This document shows, in pieces, positions 1-10,237 of a stretch of DNA of 18,886 bases. The translations under genes were made by a program, and so were the position numbers. The DNA comes from a bacterium (GTDB lineage Bacteria > SM23-81 > DAOVCL01). The stretch is taken from positions 1 to 18,886 of the forward strand of contig JAOZPP010000069.1 of the NCBI GenBank assembly GCA_029932675.1, read 5' to 3'. Every line of letters begins with the position of its first letter. The stretch's first letter is position 1. Under the pieces are notes generated by a model. The model was given only the letters and a program-made list of their open reading frames with translations. It made no database searches and had not been told where the DNA came from.

Positions 1-43
1 ATAACTCATTGAAAAACAAGGAAAATTTTTTCAAAGAGCGAAA

Positions 44-64
44 GTTGGGTTAAATCCCCCCAAC
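44..64 (-). terminator. Possible weak terminator after the histidine kinase gene
   Basis: A six-base inverted repeat (GTTGGG at 44-49, CCCAAC at 59-64) lies 11 nt past the stop codon of the minus-strand histidine kinase gene. Read on the minus strand, the stem is followed by an interrupted T-rich stretch (TTTCGCTCTTTG) rather than a clean U tract. It sits at the right place to end the signalling operon, but the stem is short. Nothing else is recognisable in positions 1-74. Confidence 0.3.
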
Positions 65-74
65 CATCAATCTT

Positions 75-3000
75 TTATTTTACATCCCTGTTTCGCCTAT
101 TGGCCCTTGCCCCACATCCCCTGGGAAGAGAACCTGCTATGGGTAGGGTAATGACAAATTTCGTCCCCCTCCCCAACTCGCTTTCCACATCTATCTTGCC
201 CTTGTGGCTCTTCACTATACCATAGCTCACCGATAGGCCAAGTCCTGTCCCCTCTCCAGGTTTTCGGGTAGTGAAAAAGGGATCAAATATCTTATCCAAA
301 TTCTCGGGAGGGATACCACATCCGGTATCGCTAATCTCAACCTTCACCGTAGAACTCTTCGCATCATAAACAGACTTTACCTCTAACTTTCCCCCATGGG
401 GCATGGCCTTTCCGGCATTGATAATTAGATTGGTAAAGACCTGTTCCAACTGATTGGCGTTGCCCACCAGGTGGGGAAGTTGCGGGGCGAGATCCTTGAC
501 CACCTCCACCCTGCTTAGTTTAAGCTGGTGTTCGGTAAAGGTAAAGGAGCTCTCCAATACCTTGTTGATGTCCAACCTTTCGAAATCAGTGGAACTGGAC
601 CGGGAGAAGCGAAGGAGATTCTCCACGATTCCTTTGCACCTTTGGGAACCTTGCTGGATGTAGTCCAAGTATTTTCGGAAACTCTCCAGTTCCTTATCAG
701 TTAGAGAAGTCCCCTTATTCAGCTTCTCCAGCGCGTACTGGGAATAGCCTAAGATGCCGCCGATGGGGTTGTTCAGCTCATGGGCCACCCCGGCGGCCAG
801 CTCGCCCACTGCAGCAAGCTTCCCTGCCTGCACAAGCTGCTCTTGGGTGAGTTTGAGCTCCTCGTATGCCTGATTTATCTCGTCAAAGAGCTGGGCATCC
901 TCGATGACGCTGGCGGCCTGGGAGGCAAATATCTCACAGAGCTCTAACTCCTCCTGGGCAAACCTCTTCCTTTCCCCAAACCTGGCCAAGGTGAAGACCC
1001 CGAGCATCTTCCCCTTGGCGCGCAGGGGGACCGAGAGGAGGGATTGGATAACCCTGGCCTTAATGGGGAGGCGAGAGGTAGAAGTTAAGTGGACATCGTT
1101 CAGCATCTTGGCCTCTCCATTCTGGGCTACCGAACCGGCCAAACCCTCACCCAATTTCAAGGGATGGGAAGCTATCTGGTCCTCATACTTCCCCTTCACC
1201 GCTTTGGGGGTCAAAACCCCCCCCTCTTCCAAGACATAGAGGACGGAGAGGTGGCAATCGAGAAGTTCCTTCACGTTGGTGACAATGCGGGAGAGAACCT
1301 CATCAAAGGAAAGGGTAGAGGATAGGCTCCTGCTCACCTCCAAAAGGGCGGAGAGCTGGTTGACCTTCCTTCCATATTCGGCGAAGAGCCTGGCATTCTC
1401 GATGGCCACCGCCGCTTGGGAGGCAATGGTGGAGAGTAGCTCCAGGTGGCCCTCATCGTAAACGTTCTCCTCAGTGTAGCTCTGCACGCCAATAACCCCT
1501 AACACCCTCTCCCCAGCGATGATCGGCACCCCGAGCCAGGAGCTAGCTGGCTTTCCGTTCATCTCAACCCCCAACTCCCTCTGTTTCTCGGTAACGTCCC
1601 TCTTCACCAGCAGGGGTGCTTTAGTATGGATGATGTATTCGGTCATCCCCTTGCCCCCTCGCCTCTTCACCGGGGGCTCCTTGAGCAACTTGCCCTCATC
1701 CACCGTGAAGACGAAGTTTACCTCATCCAAGCTCTCGTCGTAGAGGGCGATGTAGAAGTTGGTCGTGTCCATCACCCTACCAGCCTGCTTATAGATCTCC
1801 GGGAGAAGCTTCTCCAGCACCAATGTGGAGCTGAGGATTTGGCCAATACGGTTGAGGGTATTCAGCTCCTGGAGCCGCCGCTGGAGTTCGTCGAAAAGGT
1901 TAGCGTTCTCTATGGCCACTGAGGCCAGCTTGGCGAAGAGCTCCACGGGGATGAGGGACTCCGCGGTGGGTATCCTTCCGTCATCAGGTTCATCGACTGA
2001 GATGTAGCCAATAAGCCTCCCCGTTGTTCCCCGCAAGGGGATGAGGAGAAGATCGTTGGGATGCCAACCCTGGAAACCCTCTTGGCGTGGCCGACTTGGT
2101 ATTCCCCTTCCCCGGAAGGGCATTCGATCATGAGGGATGTAGTAGGAGCTGCCCAAGAGAAAACGGTCGCTGAAGACCATCTTCCTCTCCTCAGGGGTCA
2201 TACTGCTCCTTCTCACTTCCGCAATTTCCTTCTTGGTCAAACCAGCAGAGGAGACCAAACGGGCATTGAAATGCTCATCCATCAGGGAGATCAAGACACG
2301 GCGAAAACCGGCGAACTTCTTTACTGCAGTAGCAATTTGATCCAATACCTTCTTTAATTCCTTCTCCCCTAAGATGCTTCCGGCGATATCGGTCAATTCC
2401 TTGATCTGCTTGTACCCCCTCTTTACCTGCTCCTCGGCTCTCTTCTCCTCGGTTATATCCCTCACCCACCCCTGCACCGCTGGCCTCCCCTCATACTCTA
2501 TTCGGGAGGCAAAAATCTCTACATCCCTTATCTCCCCGTCCTTTCTCTGCAATTTCAGGCTGTAATGCCCTTCCACCTCCTCCCCCCTCTCCCTCTTCAA
2601 CCCCCTCTGTTTCACCCACTCTTTATCCTGAGGGGCAATCGCCTCCCAAAAATTCCTCCCCAAAATCTGGCTCCGGCTATATCCGGTGATCTTCTCCACC
2701 TCTGGATTGACAAACTTAAATTTACTATCCTGGAAGATATAGATGCCCGCCAGGGCCCTCTCCACCAAGGTCCTGTATTTCTCCTCGGAGGCCCTGATCT
2801 CCCTGGTCTTCTCCTCAACCTTCCTCTCCAGCTCCCTGTTCCACCTTTGTATCTCCTCCTGAGAGCGATGGAGGTCCTCATAGAGGCGGGCATTCTCTAT
2901 GGCAATTGCCGCTTGGCTGGCAAAGAGGATGAGCAGGTCGAGGTCATCCTGGTCGAACTGGCCAACCACCGAACGGTTGTCCACGTAGACCACCCCGGTG

Positions 3001-3473
3001 AGCTTCCCCTTGGCCTGGAGGGGAACACACATAATGGAGCGCAGCTCCAGGTCCCTTACGCTCACCTGCTGGGCAAATCGGCCATCCTCGAAGGCATTTT
3101 CGATGAGTATCGGCTGGTTGGCCTTCACCACCTCCCCAATTATCGAGTGACTGATCTCAAACTCCGCGCTCTCTATCTGCTCCCGACTGAGGTTACGAGC
3201 TACCTTGAAGTCCAGTTCCCCCTCCTTCCCCATTAGGATGAGAAATCCCCTCTCCGCCCTGGTGATCTCGATCACCTTGTCCATCACATAGTTCAGTAAC
3301 TGATCGAGCTCTAAAGTCGAGTTCATTGCCCGGGAGATGTCCAGCATCTTCTTCAAGTTCACCGCCCCCTCCCCCAGTGGCTCCCCCTGCAGTGGCCCCA
3401 ACTTGGTCTCCAACTCCCTGATCTCCCCCTCCACCTCCTCGAAAAACTCTTCTATGCTCCTTCTCTCTCCCAT
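75..3473 (-). CDS. Soluble multi-GAF/PAS sensor histidine kinase
   Basis: This 1132-aa protein is a cytoplasmic histidine kinase with no membrane segment. Domains in order: GAF1 about 40-197, PAS about 231-345, GAF2 about 355-525, GAF3 about 540-695, GAF4 about 710-865, then dimerisation/phosphoacceptor and ATPase domains about 870-1112. The H-box is [11 protein letters not shown] with His898, an HPK4-type pattern. The N-box is [10 protein letters not shown] (about 1015-1024). G1 is DTGCGIP (1049), the F-box FDPFFTTR and G2 GTGLGLS (1076), so catalysis should be intact. The linkers after each GAF (IENARLY, IENANLF, IENARLF) are alike, which suggests internal domain duplication. The ATG is preceded by GGGAG at 7 nt. 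It is the last gene of the operon, 27 nt after the Ser/Thr kinase gene. No receiver domain or response regulator is in the window, so its phosphotransfer partner is elsewhere. The GAF and PAS ligands cannot be read from sequence. Confidence 0.95.
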   Translation of the reverse strand: MGERRSIEEFFEEVEGEIRELETKLGPLQGEPLGEGAVNLKKMLDISRAMNSTLELDQLLNYVMDKVIEITRAERGFLILMGKEGELDFKVARNLSREQIESAEFEISHSIIGEVVKANQPILIENAFEDGRFAQQVSVRDLELRSIMCVPLQAKGKLTGVVYVDNRSVVGQFDQDDLDLLILFASQAAIAIENARLYEDLHRSQEEIQRWNRELERKVEEKTREIRASEEKYRTLVERALAGIYIFQDSKFKFVNPEVEKITGYSRSQILGRNFWEAIAPQDKEWVKQRGLKRERGEEVEGHYSLKLQRKDGEIRDVEIFASRIEYEGRPAVQGWVRDITEEKRAEEQVKRGYKQIKELTDIAGSILGEKELKKVLDQIATAVKKFAGFRRVLISLMDEHFNARLVSSAGLTKKEIAEVRRSSMTPEERKMVFSDRFLLGSSYYIPHDRMPFRGRGIPSRPRQEGFQGWHPNDLLLIPLRGTTGRLIGYISVDEPDDGRIPTAESLIPVELFAKLASVAIENANLFDELQRRLQELNTLNRIGQILSSTLVLEKLLPEIYKQAGRVMDTTNFYIALYDESLDEVNFVFTVDEGKLLKEPPVKRRGGKGMTEYIIHTKAPLLVKRDVTEKQRELGVEMNGKPASSWLGVPIIAGERVLGVIGVQSYTEENVYDEGHLELLSTIASQAAVAIENARLFAEYGRKVNQLSALLEVSRSLSSTLSFDEVLSRIVTNVKELLDCHLSVLYVLEEGGVLTPKAVKGKYEDQIASHPLKLGEGLAGSVAQNGEAKMLNDVHLTSTSRLPIKARVIQSLLSVPLRAKGKMLGVFTLARFGERKRFAQEELELCEIFASQAASVIEDAQLFDEINQAYEELKLTQEQLVQAGKLAAVGELAAGVAHELNNPIGGILGYSQYALEKLNKGTSLTDKELESFRKYLDYIQQGSQRCKGIVENLLRFSRSSSTDFERLDINKVLESSFTFTEHQLKLSRVEVVKDLAPQLPHLVGNANQLEQVFTNLIINAGKAMPHGGKLEVKSVYDAKSSTVKVEISDTGCGIPPENLDKIFDPFFTTRKPGEGTGLGLSVSYGIVKSHKGKIDVESELGRGTKFVITLPIAGSLPRGCGARANRRNRDVK

Positions 3474-3500
3474 AATCGGACTCCCTGTAATAATATTCGG

Positions 3501-6500
3501 CTATTGGACGAATTTCTTTAGCTCTTTTATTGCCTGGAAGACCTGATTTCTCCCCTTATCCCTTAGATAGCTCCATTTTAGCCCCTCCCCTTTAATCTGG
3601 GAGCAGGAGGATTTGAAGATGTACACGCACTCCGCGTAGTGCTGCAGGGCCCGCTGGAGGAACTGGCCCTGTTGGTAGAGCTTGCCCATCTGATAGCTAC
3701 CCCTCCACTGCAGCTCTGGGATCTCCATCCCCTGAGCGAGGTTGACGCCCTTCTCCAAGAACTTGAGGGCCCTTGACCTATTCCCCCAAGTGCGCACTCC
3801 CTCCACCTCCCCGCGGAGAAGGTAGGCCTTAGAGAGCAACTCCTTCTTCCCGTGCCTCTGGGCTGTGGAAAGCGCCTCCTCGCAATAACCTAAAGCCTCC
3901 TCATACCTACCCTGTTGCAGGGAGAGGTAACCAAGCTCGACGAAGGTCTCCCCCCTTATCCTCTCATCCCCCAAGATAGTGGAGAACTCCAAGGCTTTTC
4001 TCAGGTTTCTCTCTGCCTCCTCAAACTTCCCATCGGCCAAGCCCACCTTTCCTAACAGGCTATATGCCTCTGCCAAAAGCAGTTTCTCCCCAGTCCTCTC
4101 CACCAGGGAGATAATCCTCTCTATCTCCCTCCTCGCCTTCTCCACCCTTCCCAAGGTGAGGTAAGCTTCAGCAAAGTTGGTCAGGGTCACCGCCTCCAAC
4201 TGAGAGTTTCCCGCCAATCTGCTCATCTGCAGACCCTTGCGGTAGAGGCTCAGGGCCTGGGAGTATCTCCCCCGGGCAAAATAGGTTATCCCCAAGTTGG
4301 TATAGGACATCGCCTCCCCAAACCTATTGCCTATCTGGCGAAAGATCTCCTGGCTTTCTCGGAAGAGCTGGGCCGCCTCCTGATAGTCACCCTTATCTAT
4401 GTGGATACCGGCTATGTTGTTCATACAGGAGGCCTGGCCATTCTTGTCCCCTACCTTTCGGTTTATCTCCAATGACCTCTGAAAATAGCCCAACGCCTTA
4501 GAAGGCTGCCCCCCTACTTGATAGATATTGCCCAAGTTGATGTAGGAGCCGGAGACGCCCATAATGTTGCCAATGCGCTCGGAGATCTCCAAGCTCCTGG
4601 TATGGTAATCCACTGCCTTGCTATGTTCTCCCTGGACGAAGTAGATATTTCCCAGGTTGTTCAACGATGAGGAGATCGCTCTCTGATTCCCCAGCTTTTC
4701 CCTTATCCCTAAGCTCTTCAGGTAAAACTTCTCCGCCTTCTTTGGCTCTCCCCGATAGAAGTAGGCATTTCCTAACACATTATAGAGAAGTCCACCCACC
4801 CGGCAGGTCTTCCGGGAGCCGAGGACCTTCAGCCCCTCCTGGGCAAGCCTCAGGCAGGAGTCAAAATCACCCTTCCTCAACTCCACCATAGCCATATCGG
4901 CCAAGAGCTCTGCCGGAAGCCTCCCTTTAGCCCCCCCTCCTAACTTCTCCATCCCCTCCTTCAATACCTGAAGGGCCCTTTCGTATTCCGATCTGCTCTC
5001 CCAGGCCCGGGAGAGCCGGGAGTAGATCTTTACCTTCTCTGACCTGTTCAGTGCCCAGCTATAGTCCCTCAATGCCTCTTCATACCGCGCAATCGCCTTC
5101 TCCAGTTCCCCGGTGTGGCTGAGAACCTCCCCTAATTCCCCCAAAATCCTTCCCTTCAGCTTCTCCTTTCCCTTCCCTAAATTCTGTAAGGCCCACTGGA
5201 AATAGGAGATGGCAGGTTGATTGCTGTAAAGCTTCTTCGCCCTTAACCCCGCCTTCCAGCAGTAGGTGGCTGCTTTTGCCCCACCCAAACCCCTTTGAAA
5301 GTGGTGGGCCAGTTCCTCTACCCCCACCTCTCCCTTCTCCAATGCCAACCCCACTTTCTGATGAAGCAGTCTCCTCTCCTTCAGGGGGATACGGGTATAG
5401 ACTAAGTTAGAGGTGGTCTGGTGGGAGATCTCCCCTACGGTTGCCCCGGACTGCCAACTCCTCTTAACCAACCTCTTGGCCTCCAAATTGGTCACCGCGG
5501 TGTGCACCTCTTCCGGAGTTAAACCAATCACCTCTGGGAGAAGCCCAAGCCCGACCGGGTGGTTGACCACCGCGAGTGCTCGCAAGACCTTCAGCTCTTC
5601 GGAGGAAAGCCTCTGCAACCTCTGCTCCACTGCTCCACTTACCGAACTGGCTATTTCAAATGCGGCCAACCGATCAGGGTCGCACTTCCAATTTCCCTCT
5701 TGGCGGTAGATGATTCCCTCCTCGCTCAAAGACTTCATCGTCTCCTCGATGAGAAGGGGATTCCCCCCCGCCCGTTCGATCACTTTCTCCTCGATCTCCG
5801 CGGGAGGTTGTTCAACCCCAAGCATGGAGCCGATTAATTCCCTCACCTCTGGCTTCCTCAATCTCTCCAAGGGAATGACCTCACAATGACCCTCATCCTC
5901 TATCCCCTTGAGGGAGAGGGGAGGGGTTTCCCCCTCCTGGAGAGCAGCACAGACCAATAGCTTCTCTCCCCTGCTGTTCCGGATAAGGTAAGAGAGGAGC
6001 TCAAGGCTCACTTCATCCGCCCACTGGAGGTCGATGAGCCCCAGGAGAATGGGTTGGGAGGCGGATACCTGGCTGAGGAAGGAGGTGACGGCATCATGCA
6101 ACCGCAACTTCTCCTGGTCTGGGTCTAACTCCGGGGAAGGCTCTGACTCAATCAGGGAGGGGATGAGCTTTACCAGCTCGGCCGAGTACCTCCTCAACAG
6201 GGGATCATCCTTCTCCACGGTTCCTACCACCCTACGGAGGATATCCACCCAAGGTGCATAAGGGTCCCCCCCCTTCTCATAGCACCGGCCTGAGTAGAAA
6301 CCGAACCCTTCCAACTGCGCCCTGTACTTCAACTCCTTGAGCAACCTCTTCTTCCCTACTCCTCTCTCCCCCTTGAGGAGGACCAGAACTGGCTCCCCAT
6401 CTCCATCCCCGGAGAACCTCTTCTCCATGATTTGGGTAAGCCGCCTGAGCTCTTGTTCTCGGCCCACAAATTTTCCGCTTAAAACATAACTTGCTTTGGT

Positions 6501-7301
6501 CTCTTTGGTCTCGGTAGGGAACTTCTGGCTGGTGAGCTTGTTGATGGCCCTGATCACCTCATTGGCGCTGGCGTATCTCTGGTATGGCTCGGGGGAGAGA
6601 AGCCGGGGAAGGATATCCCTCCAGGGCTGGGGGAAGTCGGCAGAGACCGAGAGGATTTGTGTCTCCAGCTGGTTTTTCGCCACCTCCAAGGGGGTCTTCC
6701 CCTCATAAGGGAGCTCTCCACTGAGGATGTACCAGAGGGTAACCCCCAAAGAGTAGAGGTCAGCTCGTTTGTCTACCTCTGTCCCTTTGACTATTTCGGG
6801 GGCGATATAGGCTAAGGTCCCCTTCACCCTTCCGGCAAGTTCCATCCCTCCCTCTCCGGCTAAACCCAGATCCATTAGCTTCACCACCCTCCCCACCCTA
6901 ATATTCTCCGGTTTGACATCGTAATGGATCAGCCCCCGGGAGTGGATGTACTCCAAAGCCCGCAGCACCCCAACCACCGCTTCCGTGAATTTGGTCCCCG
7001 GATTCTTCTGGGCATAGGCAAACAGATCCTCTCCGGGGATATACTCCATGGTAAAGAAACAACCCTCTGGGGAGCGACCGAAATCGTAAACATCAACCAG
7101 GTTAGGGTGGCGCAGTTTGCTGAGAAGCTCAAATTCATGCTTAAAACATTCACCATCCTTGCCCCCCACCACCTGGGTGGCGATAAATTTAAGCGCTACT
7201 TCCTTACCCCCCTCCTCCCTATCCCGGACCAACCAAACCTCCCCCATACCTCCTTTCCCTAATTTCTTTACTTTTTCATACCTTCCATTGATCGGCTTCA
7301 T
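3501..7301 (-). CDS. Ser/Thr protein kinase fused to AAA-type ATPase and TPR array
   Basis: A 1266-aa three-part signalling protein resembling PknK/MalT-like kinase-ATPase-TPR fusions. The N-terminal Hanks-type kinase (about 7-260) has the glycine loop GKGGMGEVW, the VALKF lysine (Lys38), the catalytic loop HYDVKPEN (Asp128) and a DLG triplet (Asp144) in place of DFG, followed by APE. The ATPase module (about 276-560) opens with FVGRE; its P-loop reads GERGVGKK and its Walker B LIDLQWAD, both departing from consensus. A winged-helix-like stretch follows, then about 13 tetratricopeptide repeats of about 40 residues from about 665 to 1235 (for example SLNNLGNIYF, SYINLGNIYQ). The family pattern is that TPRs bind partners and the ATPase module switches the kinase; the partner here is unknown. 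The ATG at 7301 is preceded by GGAGG at 4 nt. An upstream GTG at 7313, with GGAGG at 7 nt, would add four residues and is equally possible. It lies 31 nt (19 with the GTG) after the HD-GYP gene. Confidence 0.93.
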   Translation of the reverse strand: MKPINGRYEKVKKLGKGGMGEVWLVRDREEGGKEVALKFIATQVVGGKDGECFKHEFELLSKLRHPNLVDVYDFGRSPEGCFFTMEYIPGEDLFAYAQKNPGTKFTEAVVGVLRALEYIHSRGLIHYDVKPENIRVGRVVKLMDLGLAGEGGMELAGRVKGTLAYIAPEIVKGTEVDKRADLYSLGVTLWYILSGELPYEGKTPLEVAKNQLETQILSVSADFPQPWRDILPRLLSPEPYQRYASANEVIRAINKLTSQKFPTETKETKASYVLSGKFVGREQELRRLTQIMEKRFSGDGDGEPVLVLLKGERGVGKKRLLKELKYRAQLEGFGFYSGRCYEKGGDPYAPWVDILRRVVGTVEKDDPLLRRYSAELVKLIPSLIESEPSPELDPDQEKLRLHDAVTSFLSQVSASQPILLGLIDLQWADEVSLELLSYLIRNSRGEKLLVCAALQEGETPPLSLKGIEDEGHCEVIPLERLRKPEVRELIGSMLGVEQPPAEIEEKVIERAGGNPLLIEETMKSLSEEGIIYRQEGNWKCDPDRLAAFEIASSVSGAVEQRLQRLSSEELKVLRALAVVNHPVGLGLLPEVIGLTPEEVHTAVTNLEAKRLVKRSWQSGATVGEISHQTTSNLVYTRIPLKERRLLHQKVGLALEKGEVGVEELAHHFQRGLGGAKAATYCWKAGLRAKKLYSNQPAISYFQWALQNLGKGKEKLKGRILGELGEVLSHTGELEKAIARYEEALRDYSWALNRSEKVKIYSRLSRAWESRSEYERALQVLKEGMEKLGGGAKGRLPAELLADMAMVELRKGDFDSCLRLAQEGLKVLGSRKTCRVGGLLYNVLGNAYFYRGEPKKAEKFYLKSLGIREKLGNQRAISSSLNNLGNIYFVQGEHSKAVDYHTRSLEISERIGNIMGVSGSYINLGNIYQVGGQPSKALGYFQRSLEINRKVGDKNGQASCMNNIAGIHIDKGDYQEAAQLFRESQEIFRQIGNRFGEAMSYTNLGITYFARGRYSQALSLYRKGLQMSRLAGNSQLEAVTLTNFAEAYLTLGRVEKARREIERIISLVERTGEKLLLAEAYSLLGKVGLADGKFEEAERNLRKALEFSTILGDERIRGETFVELGYLSLQQGRYEEALGYCEEALSTAQRHGKKELLSKAYLLRGEVEGVRTWGNRSRALKFLEKGVNLAQGMEIPELQWRGSYQMGKLYQQGQFLQRALQHYAECVYIFKSSCSQIKGEGLKWSYLRDKGRNQVFQAIKELKKFVQ

Positions 7302-7332
7302 TATTCCTCCCACAATTTATCCTCCAATTGGC

Positions 7333-8562
7333 TCATTGGTGGCCATCTTCCCGAAACAAGGTAAGTCTCCCACCTCCACCCCCTAAGTTTGTTTTTCTAA
7401 CTTGCAGATCTGGTTCAGTGAGGTCCGCCACCACCTGAGGGAGTTGATCCCTTCTCAAAATTTCCAAAAAGACATTGACTACTTGGGGGTCAAATTGACT
7501 CCCCCTTCCCTTCTCCAATTCCTGGATCGCTTCCTCCAGGGAGAGGGCCTTTCTGTATGGCCGGTCTATTATCATCGCATCATAGGAATCGGCCACGCTC
7601 AAAATCCTCACCTTAAGGGGGATCTCCACCCCCTTAAGCCCATCTGGATAGCCCTTTCCATCCCACCTCTCATGATGGTGGAGGGCAAGCTCCACTGCCT
7701 CATCGAGGAACTTGGCCTCCCGGAGGATCTTAGCCCCCACCTGAGGGTGCAATCTCACCTCCTCCCATTGGAGAGGGGTAAGGGGGTTGCCTGGGCGATT
7801 CCAGATTATATTCTCTTTTAATCCAATCTTCCCAATGTCATGAAGAAGGACATTGAAACCGAACCTCTCCAACTCCTCCCCTCGAAGCCCAAACTCCCTG
7901 CCTATCTTCATCGCCCAACGGCTTGTGCGCTCCGCATGTCCCTTGCTGTACGGATCTCTGGCCTCTACTGCAGCGATCAGGGCCATTACTGCGCTGGTAT
8001 ACATCTCCTTTAGTTCCCCAAAGAGAAGCAGACTCTCCAAGGCCGCTGCCATCTGAAAGGAGAGGATGGAGGCTATCTGGAGGTCTTCCTCCCGAAATCC
8101 ACTATGTGCCACCTTTTCCCCTAAGGTCAAACAAGCCCTCTGCCCCTCACGGAAAGGGATAAAGAAGAGGAATCTGGCCCCAGTGCCCTTAACTATCTCC
8201 TGAACATCCTTCTTCACCCTACCCGAGGCCGATTCCACGAAAAGCCAACCCTCCTTCTCTAACTCCTCCCAGAGGGGGGAACTATATTCTATCCTCACCT
8301 GGCTCGCCCTCTCCCTATCCACCCCCTTGCTATACTTAACCCGGAGAACACCTAATTTATCCGGCAAGAGAAGGGAGGCAGAGACACAGCCTAACTTGCC
8401 CATCAGGCTTAAGAGAAAGATGTTCACCAGTCTTTCCGTATCCTCCTCCCTCCGCAATTGGCTGGAGAGGTCATATATACTGTTCAGGTCAAAGACCTTC
8501 CTCTTTAGCTCACGGCTTAACTCAAGCAACCCCTTGCTCTGGGAACTAATAGTCCCTTCCAT
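7333..8562 (-). CDS. GAF-HD-GYP cyclic-di-GMP phosphodiesterase
   Basis: A 409-aa cytoplasmic protein predicted to hydrolyse c-di-GMP. Residues about 10-38 form a short helical lead, 39-180 a GAF domain, and 185-370 the HD-GYP domain. The metal-binding motif HDIGK (His241, Asp242) and the diagnostic HHERWDGKGYPDG block (296-308) are complete, with His209 in KGHAERTS and a DRPYR motif at 333. The last 40 residues include a GGGGG run and look disordered. The reading frame is open upstream to 8703, but the ATG at 8562 is the likely start: it has GGAGG at 8568-8572 with a 5-nt spacer, and it begins 1 nt after the stop of the GGDEF gene, so the two are probably translationally coupled. Pairing of a synthase and a hydrolase of the same messenger suggests opposed, ligand-gated control. 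Confidence 0.93.
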   Translation of the reverse strand: MEGTISSQSKGLLELSRELKRKVFDLNSIYDLSSQLRREEDTERLVNIFLLSLMGKLGCVSASLLLPDKLGVLRVKYSKGVDRERASQVRIEYSSPLWEELEKEGWLFVESASGRVKKDVQEIVKGTGARFLFFIPFREGQRACLTLGEKVAHSGFREEDLQIASILSFQMAAALESLLLFGELKEMYTSAVMALIAAVEARDPYSKGHAERTSRWAMKIGREFGLRGEELERFGFNVLLHDIGKIGLKENIIWNRPGNPLTPLQWEEVRLHPQVGAKILREAKFLDEAVELALHHHERWDGKGYPDGLKGVEIPLKVRILSVADSYDAMIIDRPYRKALSLEEAIQELEKGRGSQFDPQVVNVFLEILRRDQLPQVVADLTEPDLQVRKTNLGGGGGRLTLFREDGHQ

Positions 8563-8563
8563 C

Positions 8564-10213
8564 CTATCCTCCAGAGAGAGCCGGGGCAACCTCTCGCTGG
8601 GGTTGCAGCTCCCCATAGTAAATCGAGCGATTGCGTCCCCTCCTTTTGGCCTCATAAAGGGAAAAGTCGGCCTTATAGATGAGTTCATCCATATTGGCCG
8701 CATCCTGAGGGAAGGTTGCTCCTCCCAAACTTATGGTAATCTTCCCTTGCGGCTGCACTTCTTCCCCTTGGAAATGGTAGTCCTCAACCTTCCTCCGCAA
8801 CCTCTCCATAAACTTCTTACAGCCGGTGCTCTTCACCTCTGGCATTATCACACAGAACTCCTCTCCCCCATACCTGGAGACTACATCGATCTTACGCACC
8901 GACTTCTTCAATATCTTGGAGAGTTCCCGCAAAGCTAAGTCGCCCTGTTGATGTCCCAAACAATCGTTGTAGTTTTTGAAGTAATCAACATCCAAAATTA
9001 TCAAGGAGAGCGACCGATCATACCTCTTTGCCCTGATTATCTCCTCCTCCAAACGGTTGGAGAAATACCTGTAATTGTGTAGATCGGTCATCCCATCGGT
9101 GTAGGAGAGTTTCTCCACCTTCTTATACTCCTTCACATTCCCAATGGCCACCCCAGCCATATTGGTAAGGATAGCCAACATCTCCAAATCCTCCGGTTGA
9201 TATGGCTCTCCATTCACCCTCCCCCCCAAAGCTAAAACGCCCATTAGCTCTCCAGAGACCAAAAGAGGGGAAAAGAGCTCAAGTCCAATCTTCTTTAGGT
9301 CGGTAAACTCCTCCTTAAAGAGCGACTCATCGAGCTGGGAGATCAATATAGGCATCCCCTTGTGGGCAATAAAACGGCAGAATGCCGTCTTCCTTTGCAA
9401 AACCAGACCGGACGTCTCCTCTTCCCTAATCCCTTTGCAAAACTTAGGAACAAACTTGCCCTCTCCATCACCGGCGGCGAGGAATATGGTGGCACTCTTT
9501 GCTCCTAACTGGCCTAATATAGTGAGGAGCAGCGAATTGAAGAGGTGGTCTATGTCAAATATTGCATAGACATTTGTGCTCACCTGGAATAGGTTGTGGA
9601 GGTTGTAGATCTTTTTCTTCAGTTCCTTGTTTAATGACCTAAACTCCCGGGTAGCAAGTTCCAGTTGTGCCTTGAACCTCTTAGAGAGGTTGGTCGCCTT
9701 GAGGTAGAGCTTCTCCTTCTGAAGGGAAAGAACAAGAAAATTAGCTAAGACCTGCAAGATCCTCTCCTCGGTCGATTCGGAGATCGCCCCATCCTTCAAG
9801 CCAAGGAGGAGCACCCCGTTAAGCCCTCTCCTCCCCTGCAGGGGAAGAAGGAAGTTCAGACCCTCATCCAGGAAGGGAAAAGAAGTTGGGGGAAAGCAAG
9901 AAAGGGGGAGTGGCTTTCTCTTATCCTTTAAGTAGGAAGTAACCCCCTTGGCCGCTACCCGGTATTTACTCCACTCCCCTTCATCAACCCCCAACCCTCC
10001 CGCCGGCACAAAGTTAGCCCCTCTGCGCCAGAGAAGAATCCCCTTTTCACAACCATAGAACTCAGCCAAGAGGTCAAAAACAAGCTCCATAGTAAGCTTG
10101 AGCCTGTAGTTTCCTACCATCTCCTGGCTTACCCGCTGAATCCCCCGCACCTTCTCCTCCACCCGATCTACCTTTTCCCTCAGGTGAGCAAGCTGAGTAT
10201 CGAGATCTTCCAT
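8564..10213 (-). CDS. GAF-GAF-GGDEF diguanylate cyclase
   Basis: A 549-aa soluble protein predicted to make c-di-GMP from two GTP. Residues 1-30 are helical, a first divergent GAF-like domain covers about 35-165, a coiled-coil linker 165-205, a second GAF about 205-360, and the GGDEF domain about 365-535. The active-site signature is GGEEF (449-453), with the metal/nucleotide block DVDYFKNYND (408-417) and GHQQGD nearby. RKID (440-443) sits exactly five residues before GGEEF, matching the RxxD inhibitory site, so product feedback inhibition is likely. It lies between the small HTH gene (24-nt gap) and the HD-GYP gene (1-nt gap). Its ribosome binding site is weak (CAGGCG), so expression may depend on translation of the HTH gene. 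No EAL domain is present. Confidence 0.95.
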   Translation of the reverse strand: MEDLDTQLAHLREKVDRVEEKVRGIQRVSQEMVGNYRLKLTMELVFDLLAEFYGCEKGILLWRRGANFVPAGGLGVDEGEWSKYRVAAKGVTSYLKDKRKPLPLSCFPPTSFPFLDEGLNFLLPLQGRRGLNGVLLLGLKDGAISESTEERILQVLANFLVLSLQKEKLYLKATNLSKRFKAQLELATREFRSLNKELKKKIYNLHNLFQVSTNVYAIFDIDHLFNSLLLTILGQLGAKSATIFLAAGDGEGKFVPKFCKGIREEETSGLVLQRKTAFCRFIAHKGMPILISQLDESLFKEEFTDLKKIGLELFSPLLVSGELMGVLALGGRVNGEPYQPEDLEMLAILTNMAGVAIGNVKEYKKVEKLSYTDGMTDLHNYRYFSNRLEEEIIRAKRYDRSLSLIILDVDYFKNYNDCLGHQQGDLALRELSKILKKSVRKIDVVSRYGGEEFCVIMPEVKSTGCKKFMERLRRKVEDYHFQGEEVQPQGKITISLGGATFPQDAANMDELIYKADFSLYEAKRRGRNRSIYYGELQPQREVAPALSGG

Positions 10214-10237
10214 TAGTATAAGCGCCTGTAGGTTAAC

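Noticed and set aside
2565-3236. 223-aa plus-strand reading frame
   Set aside because: It is antisense to the histidine kinase gene, rich in Pro/Leu as expected from the complement of a Glu/Lys/Arg-rich protein, and has no domain.
7333-8703. Longer HD-GYP reading frame starting at 8703
   Set aside because: The extra 47 residues lie inside the GGDEF gene, look like an out-of-frame reading, and a well-spaced GGAGG precedes the ATG at 8562.
8327-8938. 203-aa plus-strand reading frame
   Set aside because: It is antisense across the junction of the two c-di-GMP genes, with no motif; a shadow of their coding bias.
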